Shown here piece after piece: positions 1-11,900 of a stretch of 64,000 nt of DNA. The stretch is from Phytoseiulus persimilis (Eukaryota; Arthropoda; Arachnida; Mesostigmata; Phytoseiidae): positions 24,614,001-24,678,000 of the forward strand of contig CM075101.1 in assembly GCA_037576195.1 (NCBI GenBank). Direction: 5' to 3'. Made by a program: the position numbers and the translations under genes. Below the pieces are notes generated by a model that was given only the letters and a program-made list of their open reading frames with translations, was not told the DNA's origin and ran no database searches. Position 1 is the first letter of the stretch; the number at the start of each line of letters is the position of its first letter.

Positions 1-560
1 CCTCGGGTCTCTCATGAGTCCTCCTTCGGGACACCCCCCCCCCCCCCCTCCTCTCTCAGTGTTGATTTATCCCGATTCCCCCTCGCGCCAGTCAGTCTTC
101 TCAGCACTATCCGCTAGATAGGCAGTTCAATGTCACCAACCGGAAGTCAAAAAGGCCTTGGGATCCAACGAATGGGTCTACGCCCTGAATTCCCATTCGG
201 TCAGTAGAGGCTGCTGATGATTTTGTTCTTCACAAATGGAATCCTCCTCAGACCTTCGTTTCTCGGGGACAATCATTGCAGCAAGAGTTTCTTATCCTTC
301 GAACTACGCAGTTTCAGAGCTGCAACGGTCTGTGGTTAAAGTCCAAGGCGAGACATGGCGTCCGTCCAGGGTTGAACTTCGATTCTCTCCAATCACTTAA
401 CGTGTCCGCGTCATTCATTTGGAATATAAGGAACTGCAAATCTCGCTTGTCTGCAGCTGAACGAGGAGGGGAAGAACGAGCCCATCAGGTGTTGCTTCCT
501 CTAGATCTGCGACGATTCTGCCCTCTGACCCTGGGGTTGCCTCTTCCACAGTGCCACCAA
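1..560. other. No gene recognised; C15 tract
   Basis: The stretch begins with a run of 15 C at 34-48. An open frame runs on the plus strand from 276 into the caspase-like remnant, but its part before about 561 resembles nothing I know. No splice-bounded coding exon was identified. Confidence 0.5.
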
Positions 561-845
561 CGTATCGCTCTCGTATTTGGCACAACACCCGAAACCTTCC
601 CGTGGAATATCCTTGACTCGAGTGAGTTCGGGTTCATGTGTCTAACCGAGCTGCGCGTTCCCTCGGATTGACCTTTTGTTATTTCTCCAGAAGCTCTCCG
701 GTACAATGGAAGTTTTTGACACGGATGCTCCAACCACTCGAGTCTCACTTTCATTGTGACGGAACAGCTCTGGATCGAGATGCGGGGTGAGAGAAACCTC
801 CATCATCCCGATTCTGATTGTTTTGCTCTGACGATTCTTTCACAC
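561..845 (+). pseudogene. Caspase-like (peptidase C14) p20 remnant, frameshifted
   Basis: Three consecutive pieces in shifted frames follow the block order of a caspase large subunit. The first (from 561) reads RIALVF, like the RGxALIF strand, and ends in RVPSD just before a stop at 669-671. One base later, in the next frame, from 670, comes DLLLFLQKL followed by MEVFD, like the D-x3-L-x3-F-x2-LGFxVxVF block. The original frame resumes before 756 and runs through HHPDSDCFALTILSH, close to the catalytic-His block HSDSDCxxxxILSHG. The glycine after the active-site His is Leu here. No QACRG cysteine block was found downstream. A possible but weak p10-like stretch lies at about 985-1090 in the same frame as the last block. 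At least two frameshifts and the lost catalytic residues argue for a decayed copy. An assembly error or unrecognised introns remain possible. Family assignment is from motif order only. Confidence 0.5.
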
Positions 846-2323
846 CTCCGACGTCTTTCGTCGAAGAACGTCGAGTTACTTGTTTCGGGTTTCACGCTCC
901 AGAGGTTTTCCGGACCGAAGAACACCTCTCTCGATATAATAGGAGCAAATTCGCGAGTGATGGGAACTAGGGAAACGTCGCTGCTGCGTTTATACATAGC
1001 CCCGACGACTCAATCATCTGACTGGGAAAGGATCCCGACCGGGAAGATCCCCTCATTGATACTAGCCAACCGAAGAGCGCTTCTGCAACAAGCCTCTAAT
1101 TCAATTCATGGAATTGCTGCCGAGGACGATTCCCCTGACCGAGCTCTCCAACCGGAATCGAGGTTTGGGATAGAGCCCCTCCAAAGTCTCCGCCGGAAAG
1201 AAAACTGGGCCCGGAGAGGAGTTTCGTGACCCAGCTAGTGGGTCAAACCACGAAGTCTATTTCCGGCTACAGCACAGCTTGTGAGCGCTAGCTTGGCGAG
1301 TTCATCGCTGTAGAGACTATATTTACTCAGCTGCGTCCGGAGCCGTTCCGCCTTGACTAAATAGCCATACATTCAACACTGACCGAGAAAGCGACTGGAG
1401 ATGATTAAAAAGAACACTCGGGTTCAGAGAAGAGACGAATTTCCTGACCTGTAAGTCCACCCATCGTGGGTCGAGGTTCGCGGGTCGAACGAGTCGGGTG
1501 TCGTTCAAACCTGATTCGGGTCAGGGAGCTCTTCTTTCAGACAAGAAGTAAACAGGATTGGAAAAGTTATGCGAAAGTTCTCTCCCGATGTAACACTTCA
1601 TAACGACCGTGCGTCTCTCAACTCGAGATTTCCCTATGGGAGTTCTGCTATATAAGTACAGCATATGTGGAGAGACCACTGTTACGACAGATAACCAAAC
1701 GATTACGACCACAAGAGCTTTCTAAAGATCAACCTCTCCCAAACGACGGCATTGGCTCATCATGACCGAACCCAGTCGATCAAAGTTACAGGATGGGAAT
1801 TCTCGCGTTTTCCAACCGAATATTGCGACCGCAGCTTGGTTCCTCAATGGCGCATTGCAAGGCTCGTTACGGCAAAGTATCCTTTTGTCATACCGTGTCT
1901 GAAACGAACTGTGGACTGGCGAGCTATGGCATCATCGATACCAGTTCCGGGATCTCGAAGAGACTTTCCGTGAAGAGCGGCCGTGAAACACCCTGAACAT
2001 TAGATGACTCGACGAGGCTACCGACGGATCGCAATGCTCGAGAGCGACGGCTCAACAATTCCAGCCGGAAGTGATAACCTTCCTGCTCGGGAGCCTGCGG
2101 ATTATGACATTTTTATCGTGTCTTCCAGCATGAACTTGAGCGTGAGTTCATTCTGGCCGCAGAACGGCGTTGTTTCTACTTGTCTATGACGACAGTGAAC
2201 TCTAGCTGTGGACCACGTTCTTTGCTTTTGATGAGCAATGCCCATGCAATGAGCGTCTTATGTCTCTGCGCCGATCTATGTCGCGATGTCCCCTGCAGAG
2301 ACTGGCGGCCTTCTTTGTCGCTG
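846..2323. other. No gene recognised
   Basis: Open frames here are short and overlap on both strands without recognisable motifs. A TATATAAG at about 1649-1656 has no convincing gene after it. The only hint of coding ancestry is the weak caspase p10-like stretch at 985-1090. Confidence 0.5.
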
Positions 2324-2390
2324 AGCGCATGCGCTTCTAGTTGCCAGAGATGCGCTCTCTTTGCAGAGCTACAAGAGCGACAGTATATAA
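2324..2390 (+). promoter_or_regulatory. Promoter-like site: NRF1-type palindrome plus TATA box
   Basis: GCGCATGCGC at 2324-2333 matches the core of the NRF-1 palindrome and is followed 51 bp on by TATATAA at 2384-2390. About 60 bp after the TATA, GTCACCATG at 2445-2453 gives an excellent Kozak start, but the frame (2451-2549) encodes only 32 residues of no known family. The arrangement is seen directly; promoter function is inferred. The same pair of motifs, similarly spaced, occurs at 11539-11608. Confidence 0.3.
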
Positions 2391-2770
2391 GGGGTTCTTC
2401 CACGGCGGTTCCTGGTTTGGCGGTGTGAGAGCCGGTGGTACGCGGTCACCATGCCAAATTGTTTTTCAAACATTTCGAGTGAACTGCGTGATTCTACAGT
2501 GTTCTCAGAGGGCCTAGTTTCAGTTCGTCTTGGCATCCACGGCTCGTGAAGTTTCTTAAGGTCAGTTGGAGCTCTCAGCTGTTCAGATCGACTTCCTTAT
2601 GACCTTCATTGGCTGGTCCCTCGAGTGGGTCAACAGGGTTCCCACAAATCGGGAATTCAATGTGAGTTGTTATGATTTCTGAATCCCCCGTTCTTGAACT
2701 CGTTACCCGTTTCTCTCCCCCATTTCTGAATTTCGGTCTGGAGGTCTGAGATGTGTGGAGATGGCAAATA

Positions 2771-2836
2771 GTTTGGGTAGCTCAGCGGCAGAGCGTCCTT
2801 TCGAGGAAGGTCATGGGTTCGAGTCCCATTCCATGC
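2771..2836 (+). tRNA. tRNA-like sequence, probably a degenerate tRNA or tRNA-derived relic
   Basis: The D arm (TAGCTCAGCGGCAGAGC) and T arm (ATGGG-TTCGAGT-CCCAT) are perfect and match internal box A and box B (GGTTCGAGTCC) of RNA polymerase III. The acceptor stem pairs poorly: GTTTGGG against TCCATGC has one mismatch and two G-U pairs. The anticodon arm folds as TCCTT/GAGGA with only a two-base loop, or as CCTT/AAGG with a six-base loop, so no normal seven-base anticodon loop exists. I therefore give no amino acid. It is most likely a tRNA pseudogene or the head of a tRNA-derived short repeat. No A-tail or flanking duplication was seen. Confidence 0.4.
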
Positions 2837-5800
2837 AAATGCACATCTTCAACGTTTCAGATTGAACGACCTCAAAGTCGATCGTGGGCTTTAGACAAAT
2901 CCTGTTCCTGTCTCCCTGCCTTCCAAGAAAGTGCATGCTTCGGAGAAAGTAGTTATGTTGTTCAGCAACCGGTTCGTTCCGGTCTTCTGAGAGAGCAAGC
3001 GATTCGACTTTGGTCAATGAGTCTCGTGGAATCTTGCCTCAACAGCGCGTCGAGTGCAGTCGAGTTAAAACGCAGCAATGATAGCTCGCTGAGTGGTTAT
3101 GACCCATCGTTGACATTTTCGCAGGCTGGAAAGATCCAGAAAGGGCTCATGAAGACGCGAGTCGTCGAGGCTTTCGCGCTACCAAGCTTAGTAGAAACGC
3201 GTAGTTGAATGGGAAGCAACATGGATGGCGCTCCGGCACCCGGATACGTTGATGTATGAGTACTCAGTATCAAATATCGTTTCCAACTGAGCCTGTAATG
3301 GAGTCCAGCCTCGCCCGAGTCCCCCCAGGGAAGACCTCAACCGCTGGACCTTTCATCATGCTGGTTCCGCATCTGAAGTTCTCGGATGATATTCGACTGA
3401 CTCCGACGGATGACCATACTGCTCGCGCGCGGCGACCGGAGACGGTCTCCCCGCCCGTTTCCAAAATTAGAGCAGAGTTGAGAGTCTTGGCGCCAGTCCG
3501 ACGATTCAGAGTCTGAGACCCACGCATGTCGCAGCTTTGGGCTTAGGTGGTCTGCGACGAAAATGTTCTTCGCGGGGAAATCGCATGCCGCAGCAACACG
3601 AAGTGCTTTCTGGAACCTGCGTCGTTCAGCCGTCTCGAGGCGACGGAATATGAGTCGCGGTCCCGCGAAAAACGAACTCTCCCACATGAGCTCCGACTCT
3701 TCTAACAGCGCAAGCACGAGTCTACCGAGTGGATGCGACTGCTTCACTGGCTGTGCGCAGACTGTCCGAATTCTTTTGGTCATTGGACAGCTATCGTCAC
3801 TATTCCTCGTGAGAGTCGAAGATATGGGAAAACAATGCGTCGCTGTACTGGAGCGGAGAATAACTTCGCTTCGTGGCGCAACTCACTGAGGAAAGTACAT
3901 GCTGTGGTTCTGCGCAAGTTGTCGCTCCTTGAATCATGAAATCTCGGCCAAGGGTATCAACGCCCGGACTGCAGCTCCTTGAAGGAGGAGGAGATTCGCG
4001 GCCGTTCGCGATTGTGTGAAATTATGTGGATTGTATGATGAGAACTTGGAATATCTAGACTGGCAACTTCGAGCCGCAGGCATTCTAGCGCATGGAAGTA
4101 TCGAGTTCCAGCACGCTCGTAACACTCTAGCCCAAACGTTATCTCGCCCAAAACTCGTTCTCCGATGGAGGAAAGAGAAATTTTGTCGCTGGAAACAGCG
4201 TGACATGAAACGCGACCCGTGAGACTCGCCACGAGCCAGCTCGTCGGCCGATATTGACCACGTCATGTTCCGCTCAGCAAGTCCTGTTCTTATCAGCTTG
4301 GTTTGTAACATCCGTGGTGGAAATCTGACCCTTCTAATTCAAGTGCTTCAAAACGTGGCTCCACGACGCAGTCCGTGTTGGAAGGCAGATTCCAGGCAGA
4401 GCCTTTCGGGCAGTTGGGACTGGAATATGCCGTGACGCTCGGAGCCCTTCTTATTGTTACATATCTCCGCTAACAGACGCGTCGGGAATGACATGTTCGT
4501 CGTTCGGGGTTTCCTGAACTCATCGCCCGTTAATGATAGCACGAAGTCTGTCCTCAGAACGGCTCGAGGAAAGACACGAGCGAGCAGACTCAGTGGTAGG
4601 AGTCCGTGTAGTCGGTATGAGAACAAGTTCAGGCAGCGCGCATCTGTAGTACACCTCGCTCGAGCGGCTCCCGCCCAAGTTAACTCTATGCTGAATGAGT
4701 CACAGCATCTACCACAACACGAAGCTAGCTCCGGGATTCCCGAATCGAAGAAGTGGTGACGTTCAGTTACCGTCCGAATGTTTGGAGAAGCTCGTCAAGA
4801 TGGGACATCGATCGCGGAGCGTCCCTCAATTTCGGTTGCAAGCTGCTGACTTCAACCCCAGTATCACGCTCCCGTTTCAAGATAATTCATGAGATAATTT
4901 ACAAGGTATGACGTCAGGTGGTGATGCTCCCATAGATAACTAGTTTCGACAGCCCGTAGTTCGTGAACGTTCAATGTAGGATGGTAAGCCGGATCATGCG
5001 ACTCGCAAAACTCGCGAAAAAATCAGTTTTCGTGGAAGCAGGTGCGGAGGACATCATGGCACAATCTAGCGTTGCTCGGGTTTATCGCGGAGATTCTGAT
5101 CACGTGAAACCACCTTCTTGAGAGGCTGCTAGTCAGCGCTGTTTCCGAAAGCTCTCCAAGAATAGTAGCTTTCGGTGCAAGGATGGCGTGTCCACTTTCT
5201 AGATCCCTATACAAAGGCTTTTTCCACTCGAGTGGAGTGGTGAACTTTAGGCCTAGATCCTTGAACCTCTCCAAAACGCTTTCGAGACTCATCAGAGAGC
5301 CGCGAGAGTGGAGCGTCGTGACTTAGTTCTTTGAGCGGTACCTTTTGCTCGCCATCGCTCTCTTCACGCCGTGTAATCATTCAAGCCCAACGATTTTTCG
5401 CTCTTCCAACCACCATCACTCCGTCGTTCTCGCTTAAGCGCTTCGGCCCCACTAAACGCGGAAACTTTGATCATATTCTCGAAAGGCCCGCGTATTCTGA
5501 GAGGTGAATCGTTTTCTTCCCGAGTCAGTGTTTCGGCTGCCAGGAGATTTTTTCTCCGTGACCAACGCACCTGAACTCGAGACGATACTTCAGAAGTCAG
5601 CTGCTCGTTTTGATGTGGTATTACCAGCAGAGTCTGCCTGTCGTTGCTGTTCGAAGTAATGGCCCTCCAGAAGAGCAATCTTCGACGCTTGAATGGATCA
5701 ATGATTCCATGAACGAAGTACGTTCGATCGACAAAACGAAAGCCAAGGTCAATCGCCTCGTCGGCTCTGCGATCCGACAATCGACCTCTCCGGGTGATCA

Positions 5801-8094
5801 CGGAACAGAATCCAGGGTAATTGACATGGGCGGCTTCCAACTTCAGCAGCGATCATTCTTCATTGGTGCCTCAGGTCGCGGAATCTCGGGAGATATTCAG
5901 AGTTACGAGCTTACGAGGCGCGAATGACCACCGAAATCGGCGGGGTTCGCCAGTTTCACAGCGTTTCCTAAAAGCTTTCTGTTGAGTCCCGACTGCGAGC
6001 TCACTGTTCAGTCAGCGCCAGCCGCGGAGCTCGAGAGGACAAGCCGCTGGAAATATGCATTTCGAAACCAGAGCGGGAACGTGAGTCAAGTTTTATCTTC
6101 CGTTCATGTGCCGGGAGCGTTCTTTGGTCGCGCTCCTCATTCCTACGCCTCAACCGGATTCCCATAACTAGGAAACTCGGAGAGTTGATTAGGAACGGAA
6201 GCAGGTCGCAGCCGTTCCAAGAATCAGAGTCCAGTGAAAGAATCTGTCAGAACGCGGCGCTTGGAAGAGCGCCGTTTGTGCCAGGAGGCGGAATCCCCTG
6301 CAGTCCGAAACTCCGAACCCCTTAACTAGCGCGCCGGAGCTTGTTTCCGCACGCTCGAACGCGAATTCGTCGTGCACAGGTCCTCAGAAAGTACTGCTAC
6401 TTTCACATGCTGACACATATTCTCACCGACACGAGTGAATCAACGGCACAACGGAAAACACTATCGACTTCGCTGGGTTCCGGTTTCAACACACTTACTT
6501 GACGTCGCGAGAGTTTCTGCGGCTCGCTTGATAAGCAGTCGCTCCGATCAGAGCGAGGAGGTTCCAACAGGGAGAGACGAAGCCGGAGCGGTGGCGAAGT
6601 AAAGTTGAATGGCTGTACAGAGCCGTTCCGATCGGCTGCACCTTGCTCCCGTATTAGTCAGCAACAGAGCAGAAGGAACAGTTCGCAGCCTCTGCGGAAC
6701 TTCCAAAGCATCAACTCTTCGAATTCTCGAGAGCCGAGTTCCAATCGACTCAGCGACACGGCTCCCGGGAACTCTGTCGAATCGAGAGAGTTAGAATGAC
6801 AGAGAGTTTGAGGCTTGCGCACCTCTAGATATCATCTTCGACTCGCGTGGGTGGCGTGACTTCCAATCGTCTTAAACAACAGCTGAAAGTTTTTCTCCGG
6901 GCGGACAGGCAATAATTATCGTTACTGGCACACAAACTGTCATGCGTCAGCTCTGTTTGACCCCGGTCTTCGATCTGAAATGTTCTGTTCCGTGGGCTCC
7001 AGCTCAACGAGGCGATCTTTTCTTCGCAGCCCGCAGCCCCAGACTACAGCCATGGGATCGGCTAGGAAACTGAGTGCCACGAGTCACGTCGTCCACCGAG
7101 ATGGAAGTCTGAACTTCGCGAAGCGTTGGGGACGATGATCAATTAACAGTCAACAAGAGCTCGTCATGTTTTTTGGCTTCCGTGAGCTCTCCATTTCCCT
7201 TGTCTGATGGTCGAAACGGGAACCCTCGTTGCTTCAAACGGCTCCCATGTGATGTCGCAAGCCCCGAAACGAAGTGCCCAGATTGGCCATTGTCGATCAT
7301 GCGTTTGATGCTTCCCCATCGATCCATCGCTGAGAATAGACCGTCGCACAATTCCACCCTTCCCAGTGTCTTTCCGCCGCGAAAAATTTTTGGGCCTGTC
7401 AAAGTTGTTGCAAACATCGTGACCTCTTGACTCAGGATGCTGCCGATTACCCTTTAGATGTTGCGCACTGAAAATGGGGCTGCCTTCGCAACCTTCCTCC
7501 GAGTAATCTCTGGAATCATCAAACGCTAAGGCCATTGAAGACAGCGTAACTCTCATCATAAAATAATAGCTGTTTTTATTGTGGAAAATAAAAGTTTCTT
7601 TTCCAAATATTACATTGAATTCAGTTCGCTATCAGGATTTTCTTGGTGGATTCGCGGCCCAGAAGCGGAATCGCCTGCGACCGCGGCCCCGACGGTTTAG
7701 TATAAATCGAGCGAACCCTGTCTTTCTTCTCGAGAAAAGATCCCTAGGACGGCGTCAGATGTCCCATTTCGTTGGCAACATTGTCGACGATCTCAGTCAG
7801 GGTTAGCGCCCGATTCACCGAGCTCTTCTGACTGCTTCCTGATTATCTCTTGGGCAGCCGTGTAACAATGGTCGCAATGTTGACCGGCTGGAACCCTTTG
7901 CCTCGTGGCATCTTGAGACCGTCCTCATTCGGAGGAAACATAGAGCCGATCGGGCGTTAGAATTCAGCTCGCTCTCCCGAGAGGTTGTCGATTTCCTGTG
8001 AACAATAAAACCTTGGTCATCAGTCTGTTCAGCCGAGAAGAAGACTTTCGCACCGCTCTCAACCGCGAGGCTCACAGTCGACGGATGCATCCAT
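2837..8094. other. Long stretch without a recognised gene; distal part is probably guanylate kinase 3' UTR
   Basis: Many short open frames overlap on both strands, none with a recognisable domain or supported splice structure. The most protein-like is a minus-strand frame at 5023-5292 (89 residues), which I cannot assign. A 158-residue minus-strand frame at 5364-5840 and a 148-residue one at 3337-3783 also lack known motifs. The part from about 7575 to 8094 is likely the 3' untranslated region of the minus-strand guanylate kinase gene. Confidence 0.5.
7575..7580 (-). terminator. Candidate poly-A signal for guanylate kinase
   Basis: TTTATT on the plus strand reads AATAAA on the minus strand, about 515 bp after the guanylate kinase stop. 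I saw no closer AATAAA hexamer. Use of this signal is inferred. Confidence 0.35.
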
Positions 8095-8945
8095 TCAAGT
8101 CACCTTTTTGAGGAAATTCTCAAGCGAGTCGTATGCCACTTTGAGGCTGTCGTTGACAATGGTGAGATCGAAGTTGCCTTCTTGTTCGCCGTAAGCGATC
8201 TCGTCAACGGCTCGCGAAAGTCGAAGGCTGAGTGACTCCTCGGTCTCGGTTCCTCGACCCCTCAAGCGTTCTTCGAGGATTCGTAACGACGGCGGCTTTA
8301 TGAAAACGTACTGAGGGTTCAAATCGGTGTTCTTGATGTTCTTGACACCCTCTATTTCGATGTCAAGGATGCAGATCTGGCCGCTGTTCATGACGTCGCG
8401 AACAGCGCGTTTGCTCGTGCCATACATGTTGCCGGAGAACTCGGTGTGTTCAATGAATTCTCCTTCTCTGATCGCCTGTTGCATAGTTTCACGGGAAACG
8501 AAGTGGTAGTGTTTGCCATCCATCTCACCGGGTCGTGGCTTCCGCGTCGTATCTGGAAGAAAACTGCGGTGAGCTTTGTCGTCCATCATAGACAAATCGA
8601 GGCTCGTGAAGACGGGCGTTGGTGTATCATCGAGACCCGAATGGGGCCGAATTGGGTTGTATCTGGACCTCAGACTAGTTGATCGAAGCGATTTCTCTGA
8701 CCGAACGTATCGCAAATGACGTAGCCGGAGTCCCTCGTTCCGCATGTTCCGAAACTCACGTCTCTCATTCTCTCATATTGGAGCATTCTCTTCTTTCGTC
8801 AAGAATGCGAGCAGAACGAGTCGAGGAACTTACGGGAAACGCTGAGCGAGAACCATTCGCCATGTTCGGTCAGGAGACGTTTCAGAAGTGTTGATTTTCC
8901 GCTTCCAGACGGGCCACAAATGACGAGCGGACGTGAGGGCGACAT
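8095..8945 (-). CDS. Guk1: Guanylate kinase (GMP kinase), two exons
   Basis: Cytosolic enzyme that phosphorylates GMP to GDP with ATP. Exon 1 is 8834-8945 and exon 2 is 8552 down to the stop at 8095, joined across a 281-bp intron with a GTAAGT donor. The product is 189 residues against about 197 in vertebrates. The P-loop GPSGSGKS is at residues 11-18. The splice joins SVS to H in the GMP-binding block [13 protein letters not shown]. Further matches are [24 protein letters not shown] for the nucleotide-binding core, the lid segment [12 protein letters not shown] and [11 protein letters not shown] near the C-terminus. The ATG at 8945 gives the expected N-terminus; the frame stays open upstream to a TTG at 9032 but has no earlier ATG. 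Assignment is very secure. Confidence 0.93.
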
Positions 8946-11900
8946 CGAGTGCCGTCTGACCGTCAGATATTCTGCAGCCAAAGAGAAACAAGAGTCGCTC
9001 AGAGAATGTCGGCCGACGAAAAGCACCTCCAACCGTATTCTTGAGCAATCAGTCCTCTTTGGGGGTGAAACGATTCACACGCATTCTACGCGATTCCAAC
9101 GAGATGCCACTCGACCAAACTGTTTGAATCCGAGCTCGCTGTCCTCGGCAAACAACACACGCCTTCTCTGGAGCTTGGTACCGAAAACTTCTCTAGCCTC
9201 AGAGCAAAAATGTGAAACGAGTGGGGTTCCCGTTCAGACGAATGGTATAAGGGGCCCCTCGGGCAGGGTCTAGGGTTTCAGAAAACCGAGTCCAGGGGGC
9301 GCCACAAACTTGAGGCGCGAAAGTTCCGTTCTTGTGGTGCTATATGATGGTGTGAAGTTTTGGCATGACCCTATCGTTCAACGGTATAGAACGACTGATA
9401 TTTCAGAACTGAATCCAGGCTCAACTCACCATCAATGATCCTCATGTTCGCAAAGTGAATGAATGTCCCTCTCAATGAGACTGAAGCTCAGAATTCTAAA
9501 CGGAGTCGAGGATCTCGCGGAGCGTCGTTTCCGAACGATCTTTCGGCTGAAACTCGGTGTTCAGTAAGGACAGGATAGAATGATGCCGACACGAACAGCC
9601 CGGCTGCTTATAGTAGAGAGCTGGCCTACCCTCTCTCGCTGACCACCACGTGGTTGTGTTGCAAAATGACACACGCCGCCATGGGAGCCCGTTCCGATGA
9701 AGAGCCGCTCTCGATGTTGGTAAACGGCGCTATTCTTGGGATTGATCAACAATCTCAGTCCAAGAGAACGTCAAACGGGGTCGCGCATCAGGCGCGCCCT
9801 CTCTCGCTCCCTTCATAGTGATTGACTGTCTTGCAGGCTGCCCTCCCGTCTCTCTGGCGACTCGCCGGTCACTTACCCACTCCAAATGGAGGGCCAAGAA
9901 AGATCAAAAAGTATCCCTTAGATTTCAAGGACCGACAGAGAACAAGATCGAGAAGATCATTAGAGGTCGTGCGATTGCGGCGGAGCATCTGACACTTTTG
10001 ACTTGAGCATACAAAACCGGGAATCTGGAATGATATTTCGGGATGAGTACTCGATATCGGGAATCTGGCTTCAGGGATGATCCTGGACCGAAGGAGCATC
10101 CTTCTCTGTTGATTCTGGTTACATGGCTGAGGAACGCTCCTCGACACTCATACAGGGCCATTGGTTGCCCTGATCACGAGTGCTTCTCATTAACATTGTG
10201 CTTGCACCGAAACTTCCATCTTCTCATGCGATTTCAGAATTATTCGAACATGACTGAAACTCTAACCGCGGAACCTACCTAGCGCGATCAGGGCGAGGAT
10301 CCATGACGCTCAATGGGGTGCGGTTGGATGATCTACTTTGAAATCAAGGCGAACGACTTCGTGAATAAAAGAAAGAGACTGGAAGCTTATCGGATCCGAT
10401 TCAGATTTCGGAGTTTTTCTTGCTACGCCTATCGCGACCGCGGTAAGAACACGACGAGAACAAGATCATTATATTGACAAGATTTTCCGCGGGATTTTTC
10501 GAGAATATGCCCATGTTGCCGCTGAATCAGCTAAGGTGGTAGCTATGGGAATGTTCGATCGGAACCCGAGGGAAATAAGTGAGGGGTCAACGGCAGGCAG
10601 TCGGGATTTCCTTTGCGAGTCAAGTGACAAGGGATTCATCGGACTGCATTTGGAATGTTTTGAAAATGACCTCTCTCTCGGCATCACGAGGACGGTATTA
10701 TTTTAGAACCCCGTCTGATCATGAAAGCCTCCCCGCGCCAAGCATCCAACAAACGCCATCACGTTTGGCTATCGATTCCAGTTTGAGTCTCCGGAATCTA
10801 TGTGTAGGGATCGAGTCTCGGATAGCCCAAAATGAGGGTATTTCCACGCATTGTTTATCTCAGGCTTCCGAATTGGACCATCGGAGACAGATTCAGCAGC
10901 GTCGAGTGTCTTCGGAGTGGTTTCCACTGCTAATGATCTCTGAAAGAGAATAACTCTCCGATGTAATCATCATCTTTCAGGAATAATATTTTCACGGGTC
11001 ATCCAAATGCCGTATTGTGATCGGCTCTGCTATTTTGGGGAACCGACTCGTCCACCTCTCTGCCGTCGCAGAAATACGTTGGAAGCCACACGGACGTCAC
11101 TGCGTGCAAGATCGGGTACCAGTCAGATGCGCGAAGCCATCGGCTGAAGCGATTCCCTCATAGCTGATTATTCACAGGAACATTGCATTGCGTCATGTCT
11201 CCGCCGGGTTGTAGACCTGTACTCGCAGGAATTCAATCCGATGGAGCGTGAACGAAAACGGTCGAGTCATATAAAAAGCTCCCCAGGCGGATCATGTTTG
11301 CATGGCTCGAGATTTCCAATGACCGCGAAGTGTTTTCGGAGATTGACTCTCCAAAGCAAAGAGTGGCTGAGCCGATCCCATCTTAGAGCATGCGATGCAC
11401 ATAACAGCGTTCAGTCGCTACAATGAGCTTCGAGGTGTGCAGCTTCATGTACGCATCAAGGTCCCAACGTTCAGAGAGACTTCGCTCTTGTGCATCTCAA
11501 CCTCCTTCCAGTAACGGTCAGGCTTTTCCCTGCCGAGACGCATGCGCTGCAAGTCGCCAACGCAGCTCTTATTTCACCTAGGTTCGCCGCGTTTCGCTCG
11601 GTATATAAGAAATTCTCCTGCAGTCGATCCTGTTTTGACGGAACAAACAGCACTCGAATGCAACCACCAGCCAAACCGCGCTTGCCTTCGCACGATCGCG
11701 GGTTTCCTGCAACTCGTGAGAAAAGAAAATGTGAGAAGGATTTATTTGAGAGGAACGAGATCCAATGTGCGCTTCGAATACGTTTGGTGCAACAGGTGGT
11801 TCAGGAAAACATTCAAGTGATGCACGACATCCGAATTTGCGACCATTAAAGTTCTCATCAGGTGGCCTATAATTCCATCGAGGGCAATGACTCCAAGCGA

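Noticed and set aside
276-560. Open frame before the caspase-like block
   Set aside because: No motif until RIALVF at 561; kept only the motif-bearing part.
1649-1656. TATATAAG as a third promoter
   Set aside because: No NRF1-type motif at the same spacing and no downstream gene.
5023-5292. Minus-strand peptide VLERFKDLGLKF resembling a reverse-transcriptase palm helix
   Set aside because: No catalytic FLGH or YxDD context in any frame nearby; likely chance.
9371-9420. tRNA box-A-like TCGTTCAACGGTATAGAACG
   Set aside because: No T arm or box B follows.
9869-9910. Minus-strand FLIFLGPPFGVG before a GTAAGT, like a P-loop or an MFS transporter motif
   Set aside because: No adjoining kinase or transporter blocks upstream or downstream.
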